Assembly (NCBI RefSeq): GCF_000344685.1
Contig: NW_006920428.1
Span: 429,041-493,040, forward strand
DNA from: Gloeophyllum trabeum ATCC 11539
Taxonomy: Eukaryota; Basidiomycota; Agaricomycetes; Gloeophyllales; Gloeophyllaceae
Direction: 5' to 3'
DNA: 64,000 nucleotides
Positions 34,412 through 48,075 of the stretch are shown here, in pieces. How positions within the stretch are numbered: the stretch's first letter is position 1; each line of letters begins with the position of its first letter. Below the pieces are notes generated by a model that saw nothing but the letters and a program-made list of their open reading frames with translations, had not been told where the DNA came from and made no database searches. The position numbers were made by a program, and so were the translations under genes.

Positions 34412-37099
34412 ATGTCTTCCCGCAATCCTCACGTCTCTGGGTCGTCCCCAATCAAGCGCACAATTAGGGGGGCGTATACTTACTCTGCTGCGAAGCCAAA
34501 CGCCGAGTTGATCAAGAAGGGTCTCGTATTTGACATGCAAGGCAAATTTGTCGGGCCCCTAGGGATCGACGACTTTCTGAAGGAATTCATCCCCGCCAAC
34601 GATGCCTATGACCCCAGCAACTACATTGGCGCATTTGACGACATGATAAATCCTGTGAGTCAAGGAGACCCGAAGAAATATGTGCAGAAAGGCACGGCGA
34701 AGCAATCTGAAACGGAAGAAGATGCGAATGTGAAGGAGTTTGAAAAAGCGGAAGATACAGACGCCAAGAAGACTTCAAAGGAAGAATGGATGTATGAGAG
34801 GTTTGTGCGTAGCCCGTATTGATCACTCTTTTCTTGCGCTGACGCCTGTGATACACCCTTAGGCTGCATGTGTGGCTAATAAGAGGCTATGTCCCGGCTA
34901 TACCTTTGTCGCCACCCCCAACGCCTTCGATGATATAGAGTCAAAGATACGCGGAGGGAATAAGGTGGACATGGCCTTATACCCCGATCAGTATGCGCCG
35001 CAAGGTCGTTCGGCCAAGCCTCGGTGGGACCGTATGGCACTCTATGTTGAATTCAAGAGCTATGCCAACACCGTCCAGTGTGATCCATTCTATAGCCCTC
35101 CCGAGAAAGAGACGGAAGAAAAGAATTTAGCCGAGAAGCGGAAAAGTACAAGGGGACAATTGATCGCATATGCGGCTGCAATGTTCGCTCGCCAACAGCG
35201 TACTCATGGATTCTCCATTGTTATTCTGGGGGATCATGCCAGGATCATACGATGGGATCGTGCTGGCGCTATATTCACCGAAAGGTTCGACTACGTAAAG
35301 GATTCTGAGAAGCTCTGTAGGTTCCTATTCTACTTCGCCCATCTGAACGACGAGCAACAAGGGTACGACCCCACCGCAGAGGCAATCCTAGAGGGCTCGT
35401 ATCTGCACGAGCGTATGATGAAGAAGATCGAGGATGGCAGTCGTACGAACAAGAAGGACGACATGCGCCCGGAAGCCTACCAACTGGACTACTTCAAGAA
35501 ATCGTGCGCTGCGAACTGGCCCAAGTGGAAGTTGCGTGTTGATACTGCTGTAACCGGCACTGGGACCTCTGCATCTCCAGACACTTTTTCAAGCTCGAGT
35601 AGTGCCATATCGCCTTCAGCACACCGTTACTTTCTTGTCGGAAAACCTCATTTCACCGCGCCTGGTATGACAGGCCGCGGCACTCGCGGCTATGTGGCTC
35701 TGGACCTTGAAAGCAACGAGCTTGTATACCTCAAAGACTGCTGGCGCGTGGACCTCAAAGGCATGGCTAAAGAAGGCGAGGTCATACGTAGCATGAACGA
35801 CCTGCAGGTGAAATATGTTCCGACATTAGTGTGTCACGGGGATGTAGTGGGGCAGTGTACATCAACTCAAGAGCACTGGTCTGGGGACGCGGTCACACCG
35901 GGTCGACTCAGACCCTATAGACATTATCGTTTAGCCGTGAAGGAGATAGGCTGCCCTCTCAAGGAGTTCAAGAACTCTGAGGAGCTGGTTACAATCATCT
36001 ACCACTGCATATATGGTACGTTGTCTTGTCCTGATTCGATCCAACATCCTGATGGCATTTTGCAGGTCATGCGGGCGCCTACAGACGAGCCAAGATCATT
36101 CATAGAGATATCAGCGCCGGTAATATACTAATCCTTCGAAAGACGGTCGATGATAAAGGCCAGACGTCTGTCATTTCGGAAGGTCTCTTGAATGACTGGG
36201 ACTTGTCCAAGAGCATAATGGCTGGTAATGATGGTCCGAGGCAATTTGATCGTACGGTATGTTCCGTCATTGTCAAATTCCTCCATTTCTATCTCTTCCG
36301 CTCACTCGACCATCAGGGCACCTGGCAATTTATGTCGGGAAATCTCCTGCAGTTTCCTTGGAAGTCGCATGAGTTACCGGATGACCTAGAATCCTTCCTG
36401 CACGTCTTGCTTTACCAGGCGATACGTTTTTTGGATCATAATTGCACCGACGTGGGAGCTTTCATGAACAGCTTCTTCGACTTCGCGATACCACAAGAGA
36501 AAGTCATTATCGGAGGAACAACAAAGATCTTGTGCATCAACCGCGGCAAAATTCTCACCGGAGGGAAGAAACTCGTATTCGTAACGAAGCCCCTTCAACG
36601 GCTGATTGACGAACTCATGTCCTGGTTCCAAGCGTATTATTCCGTAAACGACATTTCGATTGAAGATGAGGTCCCTGAGGACGAGGGACAGACTTACGTC
36701 CAGACCGAGAAGCACTTCGATATTCCGGCGGATTATCACAGCGACGATGACGAGGAATCCGAAATTGAGGACACCCCTCCGACGCAGAAGGACTTGGACA
36801 AAGATGCCGAAGAATCATCAAAGAAGGCAAAATTGGCCCAGAAGCTGGAAAAGCACTTACCCGTGATGCAGCTCTTCCAGTTCTACCTGACAGAAGGCTG
36901 GCCTCCGAGCGACAAAAAACCGGATCAATTACCGCGAAACTACAAAGCAGACACCATGAATTATCTGGACTTACCGGCGACTTCTAAACGAACGGCAAGC
37001 CAATTGGATGACGACCAATCCGCTTCTGCGAGTGGCAGCGGACGGCACTCCAAGATGGCCAGGAGTGGGGTGCGCGCCAGTGTCTCCCGCGGGACCTGA
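34412..37099 (+). CDS. FunK1-type fungal protein kinase, copy C (intact)
   Basis: Exons 34412-34804, 34863-36015, 36066-36256, 36317-37099; introns 50-60 nt; 839 aa. Residues 1-130 are a variable N-terminus with the shared opening MSSRNPHVSGSSP and a charged stretch. The FunK1 domain spans roughly 135-650: CPGYTFVATPN, FSIVILGDHARIIRWDRAGA, GYVALDLESNELVYLKDCWR, then HRDISAGNILIL near residue 525 and LLNDWDLSK near 555 (DWD for DFG). After an acidic hinge the C-terminus is basic and conserved among copies (SGRHSKMARSGVRASVSRG). It is presumably a Ser/Thr kinase; the physiological role of FunK1 enzymes is not established. An F-box gene follows 0.5 kb downstream in the same direction. Confidence 0.85.
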
Positions 37100-37604
37100 T
37101 TATATCGTATGGCCAATGTGATTCGGTTGCTCATTTCATCTCGCTTGCTTTCTCGTTGTCAACCCATGCCCTTTTCTGCACTGATCTGTGCGTCTCTGAT
37201 GCCGGTAGCTACGTCATGTATTCTCACTCTTCGTAATATCTTGATTCCTGCTTGGGTCTTGCGGGCCCTGCCTTTGGATGACAGCTGATATATATATTAC
37301 TGGCCCTGCAGTAATGGTCATAGGAGTCAGATTCGGCATGATAATCAGCACGAAACCGAGGTGCGACAGAACAATATTAATAAGGATTACCCCCATACTC
37401 CCACCTGCAGCTGTACGGAAGTGTGGTACTTATTCCGCTAGCTTGATACTTATGAGCCGCAAAAATCGCGCCACAATACGACCAATCATGACCAAATAAA
37501 CGTCTCTCATTTCAGGCGCATCGATGCCACATCTGTCCTCAACAAAGCATCCCAGCCTAGGCACCTCGTCTCAAGTATCAACAAACCTCACCTCCGATAT
37601 TTCT
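37100..37604. other. Short intergenic between FunK1 copy C and its F-box gene
   Basis: 3' flank of the kinase and F-box promoter/leader. An in-frame upstream ATG at 37524 would add 27 residues (MPHLSSTKHPS...) to the F-box protein. The leader is shared with the other two F-box copies. Confidence 0.55.
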
Positions 37605-39599
37605 ATGGCTATCAACACTGCATCCGACGCTACCCTACTGAGTTTGCATGTTGAAGTAACTCGCGCAGCCACAGAGGTCGGCGTGACCGCTCCTCGCCAC
37701 GACGACGACGGCGAAAAACTAGTAACGGCGACATCTGTGACACAGGGCAACTCCATCAGCAGGAATCCGATAGCGCTGATGTCCAGAAAGGACGCCACGG
37801 CGTGCCAAACCACAATGCACGCCGCAGTGGCTAGCCCTCGCCACACCGACAGCAACGAACACGGACATGTATCTAGGGATGCCGATGACAACAAAATCGA
37901 TACGGTCAAGCCAGGGTCAAAGGACGAGCCACCTGTCGAAGCGAGGAAGCCTCTGTTGTCCGCGACGAACACGGTTATGCGCGACATGTCTAGCCACACT
38001 GCACGACCGCAGCCACGCAGGGCCCGGGAGACCTGGAAGACCCGGAAGATAGACAATGTCGAGGCCATAGGCACCAAAGGCCCGCTCTTGGCGCGACGCA
38101 CTACGGGAGTCGACAGCCTCCCGTTAGAGATTCTCTGTGAGATCTTTTCGCTGGCTATCGCCGACGCTTCGGCCAGGTGGGCGTCAAGCCGAAAGTGTTA
38201 CGAAGAGGCGGAGCTTTTGATGAAGGTCTGTGAGCGTTGGAAGGATATCATCCTGGGGAACGGAACCTTCTGGAGCAACATCGTCGTCAGCGGTGTCACG
38301 CCCGACTTTGTCGCTGAGATTATCCGGCGGAGTGGCAAGTCGACGCCGCTTTCTATCAGAGGGAATCTGGTGAGCGATAGGGACGCTGACGCAAAGAAGA
38401 TCGAGTACATACTTCGGGAGTCAAACCGAATCCGGCTGCTGGACTTGGAGATCTCGACGGGCAACTTGCGGAAGCTGGGCGCTGGCGAGGGCATGCCGAA
38501 GCTCGAGGAGCTCAGGTTGACCAGGATCGTGGGCACCGACGAAGGAGGAGATGATGAGTCGATTGACCTTGGTGGCCTCCAGAGCACGCGGCTACATAAA
38601 CTCAGTCTTTGCAACGTATCCTTCAAGTCCTACGAGCCGCTGCTATCCGATGCCACTACGGATCTTATTCTGGACAATCCTATGGTGGTACTATCCACGG
38701 ACGATCTCCTCGGTACTCTTGACACTGTTCCAAATCTTCGGTCGCTCGAGATCCTATCAAGCATAGATGCTCGACCCGTTTCACCTCACGACGTGATATC
38801 TCTGACGAGGTTGGAACGCATATCTGTGGATCCGATAGAAGTCGAAGACGTTCGATTCCTTGGCTACATCCGCACTCCGCAGCTTAAACAGGCTGATTTA
38901 TCGATTCTCTCCAAGGACGATGAGACTGTACTTCCCGGTATCATGGAGCTCATCGCGCCGATAGTGAGCCAGGCTGAGAGGGAAAACGGCTTCCACGCCT
39001 GCCGTTTCCGCGCCCGTGATGAATTTTCTTTGGAACTGGAGTTTGGGCGAAATTTGGAGGCATTCGAGGAATGCGCAAGCAGACCGATCGTCCACCTGGA
39101 TTTCGACAATCTGCACTTGCAAGAGAACTTCCTACCGACGATCACAGAAGCCCTTGGCGAGTCTTTGAGCGCGGTCCATGATCTCCAGATCGTCGATGGC
39201 GAGTGCGCGACTGCGACTCGTGAAGACTGGGCAGCGTTATTCGAGCACATGCCTGAGGTGCGAACTCTCCGATTGCATGATCGCAGCGCCAGAGTGGTTC
39301 CATTAGACTTCATGGGAGCGGAAAACGTACCTGCTTTATTTCCGAAGCTGGAATCCGCGATTGTGAGGGGTGGTACCAGGAAGCAGCTGCTAAGACTATT
39401 TAAGCACTGCGACAACGCACACATAAACAATCTTACTATCTCTGATGTAGCCGATGTCACTCGGGGTGACATTGACTCACTGGCCCATATTGCCCACAAC
39501 ATCTCATGGGACGGCATGGACATCAAGGTACAGACTGGAGGAGAGCGCTTGCCGGCGATCGACGGGCAGACAGAGAGGGAGAAGGAAGAGAGTGCATAG
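37605..39599 (+). CDS. F-box / leucine-rich-repeat-like protein, copy 3 (intact)
   Basis: Single exon, 664 aa from MAINTASDATLL; an in-frame upstream ATG (37524) is possible but out of frame in copy 1, so it was not chosen. It has a low-complexity basic N-terminus, then an F-box-like segment at about 165-215 (VDSLPLEILCEIFSLA, LLMKVCERWKDI, GTFWSNIVVSG), then irregular leucine-rich repeats to the end. Length equals copy 1. It should act as a substrate receptor of an SCF ubiquitin ligase if the F-box binds Skp1. It lies just downstream of FunK1 copy C, which repeats the kinase/F-box pairing seen at 23-29 kb. Confidence 0.8.
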   Translation: MAINTASDATLLSLHVEVTRAATEVGVTAPRHDDDGEKLVTATSVTQGNSISRNPIALMSRKDATACQTTMHAAVASPRHTDSNEHGHVSRDADDNKIDTVKPGSKDEPPVEARKPLLSATNTVMRDMSSHTARPQPRRARETWKTRKIDNVEAIGTKGPLLARRTTGVDSLPLEILCEIFSLAIADASARWASSRKCYEEAELLMKVCERWKDIILGNGTFWSNIVVSGVTPDFVAEIIRRSGKSTPLSIRGNLVSDRDADAKKIEYILRESNRIRLLDLEISTGNLRKLGAGEGMPKLEELRLTRIVGTDEGGDDESIDLGGLQSTRLHKLSLCNVSFKSYEPLLSDATTDLILDNPMVVLSTDDLLGTLDTVPNLRSLEILSSIDARPVSPHDVISLTRLERISVDPIEVEDVRFLGYIRTPQLKQADLSILSKDDETVLPGIMELIAPIVSQAERENGFHACRFRARDEFSLELEFGRNLEAFEECASRPIVHLDFDNLHLQENFLPTITEALGESLSAVHDLQIVDGECATATREDWAALFEHMPEVRTLRLHDRSARVVPLDFMGAENVPALFPKLESAIVRGGTRKQLLRLFKHCDNAHINNLTISDVADVTRGDIDSLAHIAHNISWDGMDIKVQTGGERLPAIDGQTEREKEESA

Positions 39600-40418
39600 C
39601 GGTGTTCGGAAGATCGATTGGCTCGCAGAATGAGCTCTCGAGTTACGATGGAGGACCAGTAGACAGACGACAAAGCTACAAGCGGACGGTCGCATTGATA
39701 TTAAGCCGCTTCTCGCTGGTTTCGTCCACCTGCTGTCCCCTACGGTTTGGACCTTCACGACGGGCATTTGTAGATTCATAAATAAAAATGTCGACTAGGA
39801 TGTTGGATGTCGTGAAGGACTGATTGTTATCGCACTGAAACGCGGTTTGGGGCGTACCGGCACCTGCCGCGCCCTGCTGGATGCAACGCCCCTGGAGCTG
39901 CACTTAGTGTCGAGTACGGCTTGCACCTGAGCATGGGCTGCAAATGTGCTTTTATACTGTATCATGCTGATAGACACGAGCAGTCGCCTCGTATATGATA
40001 CGTCGTTCCAAGGAAGCGCTCCCAGTGGAGGAGTCCCCTGAAATGGAAATTGTCATATTTACGTAATATATTCGACTTACCGACGAACGTCCCGTTCCGA
40101 GCCTTCTCAGCCTTGCCACAGTTTATCGATATACTTGGATTGCATTCAGACCTCAGCTCCTGCTTACACAACGACAATACGAGATATAGTCTCCTTGTGG
40201 TTGTGGTCACTTGAACCGGTGTGGGTGCGAAACTTTCGACTTTTGTATACATCCATTGAACAAGGTCAACGCAATCCCTAACCCTAAGCTCAAGGACAAC
40301 GGACGCCACCGAGTCAATCAAGTCGAGGGTAGAATCATTAGAAACTTTGTTGAGTTCCCGAAGACCGTATTTCCTGCCAGGCTCTGACCTTGCACTTGCA
40401 AGTTGACCAGACGAAGGC
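39600..40418. other. Boundary of the cassette region; contains a telomere-like motif
   Basis: The repeat-type sequence ends about here. CCCTAACCCTAA occurs at 40276-40287, about 130 bp before the next start codon. A minus-strand ORF (39962-40459) overlaps the next gene start and has no supporting features. Confidence 0.5.
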
Positions 40419-42637
40419 TTGCGATACACAATCAACTTCAGCGGAGGCATGTCTTCCATTTACACCCCCCTTTTTCCTCCGACTACCCTCCCCGAGCCCC
40501 GTCATCCTTTATCCTCTTCTTCCTCCGGCTCTTCAGACCAAGATGCCCGACAACGTCCTCGACGTCACCGAGACCAGACATACAGCAACTACCTCTCCAG
40601 TCAACACCTCGCGCTGGCGTCGCTTCCACATGACATCCACCCCGCATCTCGACCGCCGTCCCCTTCTTCCGAGCTGAGAGTTGCTGCGATGAGGAGGGAC
40701 ATCCAGCACGCAGCGGAAGAAGCGGGTTGGGAGCCCAGCGATGCGAAGTGGACGTTTGTAGCGGCGAAGTGTCGACTGGCGGGGACAAGGGGGCGGTGGA
40801 GAGTCGGCGCGAGAATGGAGAAGGGCAAGGAGAAGTGGGAGGTCTACAGTGCGCGGAAGCTCCCAGAGCGGGAAGACGACTGGTTAGCCTGGGAACGGAA
40901 GGTGAGAGAAAGAAGGGAGATTGAACTATCCAAGAGCAAAGGGAAGGGGAAGGAAAAGGCGGTCGATGAGGAGGGTGCGAAGGCGAAGGAACTGGTGAGG
41001 AACGTTCACGAGGAGAATCGCAAACGACCTCAGAGGAGGCGGGTGGCTGATATTATCGAGAAGGTTGCCGTCTGGCAGGCGACGGTTCAGCAGCCTAGCG
41101 CGTCAACAATGGGCTCTCAAGCCATGAACATAGTCTCGGTGAACCCTGGCCCTTCCGGTGTTCACCCCGATGGGCATGCAGACCCGGACATCATATCTAA
41201 CGCTCAGGTGCAGCCTTCATTGCCATTTCCGGTCGTCAAAAGTTCGAGTCAAGGACAACTCGCAGGAAAAGGAAGTAATAACAGGCTGGAAAGGCAGACT
41301 TTGCGCGAGGGTCCCATCGGCGACCCGGACCCAATAGAGGCTGCAAAAGTGCCCATCCCTCGTCCACGAGACGTGTTTGACACTGACCCGGGACCATTCT
41401 CGTCGCGTTCAACTCACACCAAGCAGCGGCCAGGCAGGATCGTGTCAGACGTCCCAGAATCGGTAAATACAGTCCATTCCTCTTACAAAAGCGATTCGTC
41501 CTTACACATTCACTACCTTCTTCTCTCGCTACCGGACAGTCCTTCCTCCAGCCATCTTTTCCCGACCACCTCCAGACCTCCACGCCGAACAGGCTTAGAC
41601 GCAAACCAGCCGCAATGCCGCGAGCAGACGAAACACACCCCTTCCTCTCATCACCCCCTCTTTCCCCGCCTCGTTCGTCTAGCCTGCGCCTCGGGCAGAG
41701 CTCGTCCCAGCCGGTCTTGTCGGTTAGTAAACGCGCGCGGCCGCTCACGCCGAGCTCCGACGACGTGCGAATGCGGAGCAACTCGCTGGCGTCCCCCACT
41801 GCGCTGAAGAAAGCCCGAACGATGGGTGACGCCCCTGCGGTCGTGTCCCTGCCTATACCTCGAACGCCAGGCAACGTACGGCCGCCCACGACGCCGCCGA
41901 AGAGCGGCAGCTCGTGTCGTGTAGGGCTCGCGCCCTTCACGCCGCATAGGGCTGAGAAACTCCCTACGCTGACGGAACTACTTGCGAGTAGGCAGCGGTC
42001 CGGAAGCGGGGCTAAGAGAAAGCGCACGGAACTCAGGATCGTGCCTAGCCCTGGTGATAAGGCTAGGGACAAAAATGCTTTGCAGCGAATACCAGAAGCC
42101 TCTCAGGAGGGCCGAGAAGCTGGTTCACCGATGAAAGTGGACGCGAATGTCGACCCACGCCCTGCGGCATTGACGCGAAAGTTGTCCCTGGCATCGCCTG
42201 CCCTGGGCCCTTCGACACCTGATCCAATGGACGGCCCCCTCCCTGTCTTCGCGCCGGCAGAGCCAGACTCGCCTTCGATGCGTTTCACGCAGCACCCGTC
42301 CGCATTCCTCCCCAGGATGGCATCGACGCAGCAGCCTCAGTCCGGTGGCTCTGGTGGGTATGGCTACGGCGACACTGCCAGCACCAGCCAGGGCAAGCCA
42401 GAGTCGAACCCCGGCGGGTACGTCGCGATCTCCGGACTCGGGGTCAGCCAGAGTCAGGGCGGGCTCGGGTTCACGGGTATGGATTATAATTCGCAGTTTG
42501 ATGTGGATAGAGAGGTGGATAGAGTTAATGCGCTGCTGGATAAGGATGTGGATTTTGATGGGTGGTTAAGGGATGTGACGGATGAGAGTGCCGCGGATGT
42601 GGCGATGAAAGGGAGTAGCCAGTCTGGGGCCCAGTAG
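40419..42637 (+). CDS. Hypothetical nuclear-type protein, Pro/Ser-rich
   Basis: Exons 40419-41462 and 41540-42637, with a 77-nt intron (GTAAAT...GACAG) in phase 0; 713 aa, or 703 aa from the second in-frame Met (40449, MSSIYTPLF), which may be the true start. About residues 90-200 form a compact charged segment (RRDIQHAAEEAGWEPSDAKW then TFVAAKCRLAGTRGRWRVG), followed by Lys-rich and Pro/Ser-rich disordered regions with KKAR and AKRKRTE patches, and a short acidic C-terminal motif (DREVDRVNALLDKDVDFDGW). No family is recognised. Codon use and the clean intron support a real gene. Confidence 0.7.
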
Positions 42638-42942
42638 GGTCATGCGTTGGCGAGCTCGCGAACCCCTTATGGTACTTACTTTCTAAGCTTATTGCTACAC
42701 ATTTCATGCTAGGTTAAACTATGCACCACATGTATTCTGTAGTTCCTTTCTTACAACTAGTACTTCTGTTTGACGATGCAATCCGTAGCCACTGTTTCCA
42801 AACATGTACAAAGCATGGCTCTGTATGAGGGCGCGCTCGGCATCCGAAACCTGACTGTGAACCACCAACGACCTTCGGGCTTCCGCATATTCTACAGTTC
42901 TATCGTGCGGTGCCCTGTAACCCCAATTGCGTATTTGTTACG
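42638..42942. other. Short intergenic, Prp4 promoter
   Basis: About 300 bp; nothing notable beyond a pyrimidine/GC mixture before the Prp4 start. Confidence 0.5.
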
Positions 42943-45620
<2,678 letters not shown>

Positions 45621-46019
45621 GGCCGGGACCTTCGTGGTATCTGGGCAAGTGCTTCACCTTCTTGTACCAGCCAATGTACTTTGTTAACCTCTTACAACTG
45701 TCCAATGCTCATAAAATCTATTTTTGCATGTATTGCGGTGTTCCTACCCTTCGTTGACAGTACGGGAGTCGGCCCACCGATTCGCAACACGCCAAGTGGT
45801 ATGACATCTTATCAGTGCATGGTGACTCGTCTGTGTCTAAGAACAGTGGCGTTTCGACCACATTCGTGCTCTCTACTGTCCACGAGACCAGATAGTGGCG
45901 GTATTCCGGAAATCTCTTGGCCTTCGTTCCCGCGACCTTTAAATATCCCCCATATCATGAACGCTGAAAACCAGAATCCCCCTTCATATCCAGTCCTGAC
46001 CTGACGTTCTGCTGAAACC
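45621..46019. other. Intergenic, no gene seen
   Basis: About 400 bp between the Prp4 stop and the cyclase start. An ORF at 45681-46004 lacks domain or splice support and looks like promoter sequence. A TTTAAATA-type A/T element lies near 45940, about 80 bp before the cyclase ATG. Confidence 0.5.
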
Positions 46020-47805
46020 ATGACCACCATTGACCACAGCAAACTTCCGACCTTTGATGAATTGCCTACGTGGAAGGACTTCAAAGGGTGTGCTTGGAGC
46101 GTCTGGGGTTCCGATGATCAACTAGGCACCGTCAATCTCTTAACCGCCGACGTAGTCAAACGCGCAGCACAGGAGGAAATCAAGTGAGTCCACTCGTTAC
46201 TTTCCTACTGGATACGTGACATGAACCTCGCATTCTTACAGAACAGGGAAGACTGTTTGTTTGAATTGGTAGGCATCCGCGTTCTGTACAGGTTTCCCGA
46301 GATTATATACGAGTACACCAGGCCTATCAATTTTCCAGCGAAGGTGCGTAATTCAGAACATCCAACAGCCTGAGAATTGGTTACCATAAACGTACCTTAG
46401 CCAATGTTCGGGAGGAAGATTCCCCATATTGAATCACGGAACAAAGGCGATCCAGCCGTCAATGACGATGAGATTTACATCGTAGGAATCCTCGCATCTG
46501 AACCTCGAAACACATTCTGAATCTCGACCCTATAGAACACCCAATCTGGCTCCCAATGGGATGGTCTGAAGCACTTTGGCATCAGAGAGCATCGTGTGTT
46601 CTACAATAAGTGACTGCTTGCATTAGCTGCTCTGTTTAATACTAACGCTATTGATGAATTAGCACCCCGGATGATATCATTCCTAAGGGACATTTCGAGA
46701 TGCCTGATCCGAACAAACTGGATCCAGCAGTGTTGAAACTCGGAATTCACAGTACGTCTGACCGTCTTTTTAGGAGCTCAGAAACCATGATATTCCTTTG
46801 CAGATTGGGCTCAGCACGGCATCTGTGGTCGCGGCGTCCTGCTGGACGTTGTGAAATATTTCACCGACGAACATGGGAGCCTGCCCTATGACCCGTGGAC
46901 TACGCATGCCATTACCGTGGCTGACCTGGAAGCCTGCGCCAAGAAAGAAGGTGTAACATTCAGGACGGGCGACATTCTGCTTCTCAGGGTCGGATTCATT
47001 CAAAAGTATTCTCAAGTTACCCAAGCACAGCGCGATGAGCTACGGGGAAAGAAAGAGACATTGTCTGTTATCCTCGTCTGTTGTCGATTTCCGATATTGA
47101 CAGGGTTGAATGTCCCTAGCGCCGGTATTGAGCAGTCTGACGATATGAAGCGGTTCTTGTGGTACGCATTCATGGCTTGTCGAGTGCCGGAGTATCTTCA
47201 ATCTGCTCCATACATAGGAACAATCACTTTGCTGCCATAGCTTCGGATCAGCCAGCTCTGGAGGTTCGTGGTCATCCGCGTTCTCTTGAGTCTCCCTTTG
47301 AATCTTGAACGGCCTGTAGAGGTGGCCTACGCCAGAAGGGACCCCTCATATGCATCAGGTGCGTCGCCTAGACCCGGCGTTTCGTCCTCGACTTACGCAT
47401 GGACCAATCTCCCAGACCGTCCTAGGGTGCGTGGAAAGAACTTTATGCAAGCCAATACACTAATCCCTTGTGCAGTCTATGGGGCATGCCCATTGGTGCG
47501 CACTGCTTATGACCGATTGACTATTAGATGCCTGAATTAGCATCTATCTTAGGGGAATTCTTTGACCTTGAGGCTTTATCGAAGGCGTGCGCGGAGCAAG
47601 GACGATGGACCTTCTTCTTTTCATCCTGGCCGCTGAACGTGTATGTGCCATTTCACCTGCTAGACTGTGACCGAGATCGGAGAGCTAACTCGCAGACTCA
47701 CAGGCTGGGTGGTGTGGCGAGTCCTCCCAACGCTGCGGTAAGTGAACCCAGACGCCGACGACGGTACGCTGTCCCCTAACGGCCCCTTGATAGGCCTATC
47801 TGTAA
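46020..47805 (+). CDS. Cyclase-family (kynurenine-formamidase-like) metal hydrolase
   Basis: Fifteen exons join to 335 aa: 46020-46183, 46242-46268, 46322-46343, 46401-46481, 46536-46609, 46663-46751, 46804-47062, 47120-47161, 47218-47263, 47320-47358, 47416-47426, 47476-47495, 47553-47640, 47704-47737, 47794-47805. The product reads WSVWGSDDQLGTVNLLT at the N-terminus, then NTQSGSQWDGLKHFG (the family's His/Asp metal region), NWAQHGICGRGVLLD, GDILLLRVGF, AGIEQSDDMKRFLW, NNHFAAIASDQPALE, GLWGMPIGEFFDLEALS, and ends VASPPNAAAYL. This is the fungal branch of the putative cyclase family (PF04199). The substrate is unknown. Exon 11 is only 11 nt, and several others are 12-46 nt. Confidence 0.9.
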
Positions 47806-48075
47806 GTGGCTCGATCTTGAACACAGGCCATATTTTGGAACCAAGTATCTCGGATGAGCGGAAGGGGTCGAATAACGGCGGGAGGAAATTGTACGATAAA
47901 TTACGAGCTGTTACATGCATCGAACAGAGAGAGATTGCAGAAATCGTCGCAGTACGTCAGTCATCATGAAGAACGAAGAAGGAAATAGCGGGATGCTGAT
48001 CATACAGAACGCTATACAGTACAGATCTACCCTTCATCAGCAGTCAAAGCGTTGGTTCTTGACTCGTGTGAATTT

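Noticed and set aside
39962..40459. 165-aa minus-strand ORF
   Set aside because: Overlaps the start of the gene at 40419, no introns or domain pattern, codon use unlike neighbours.
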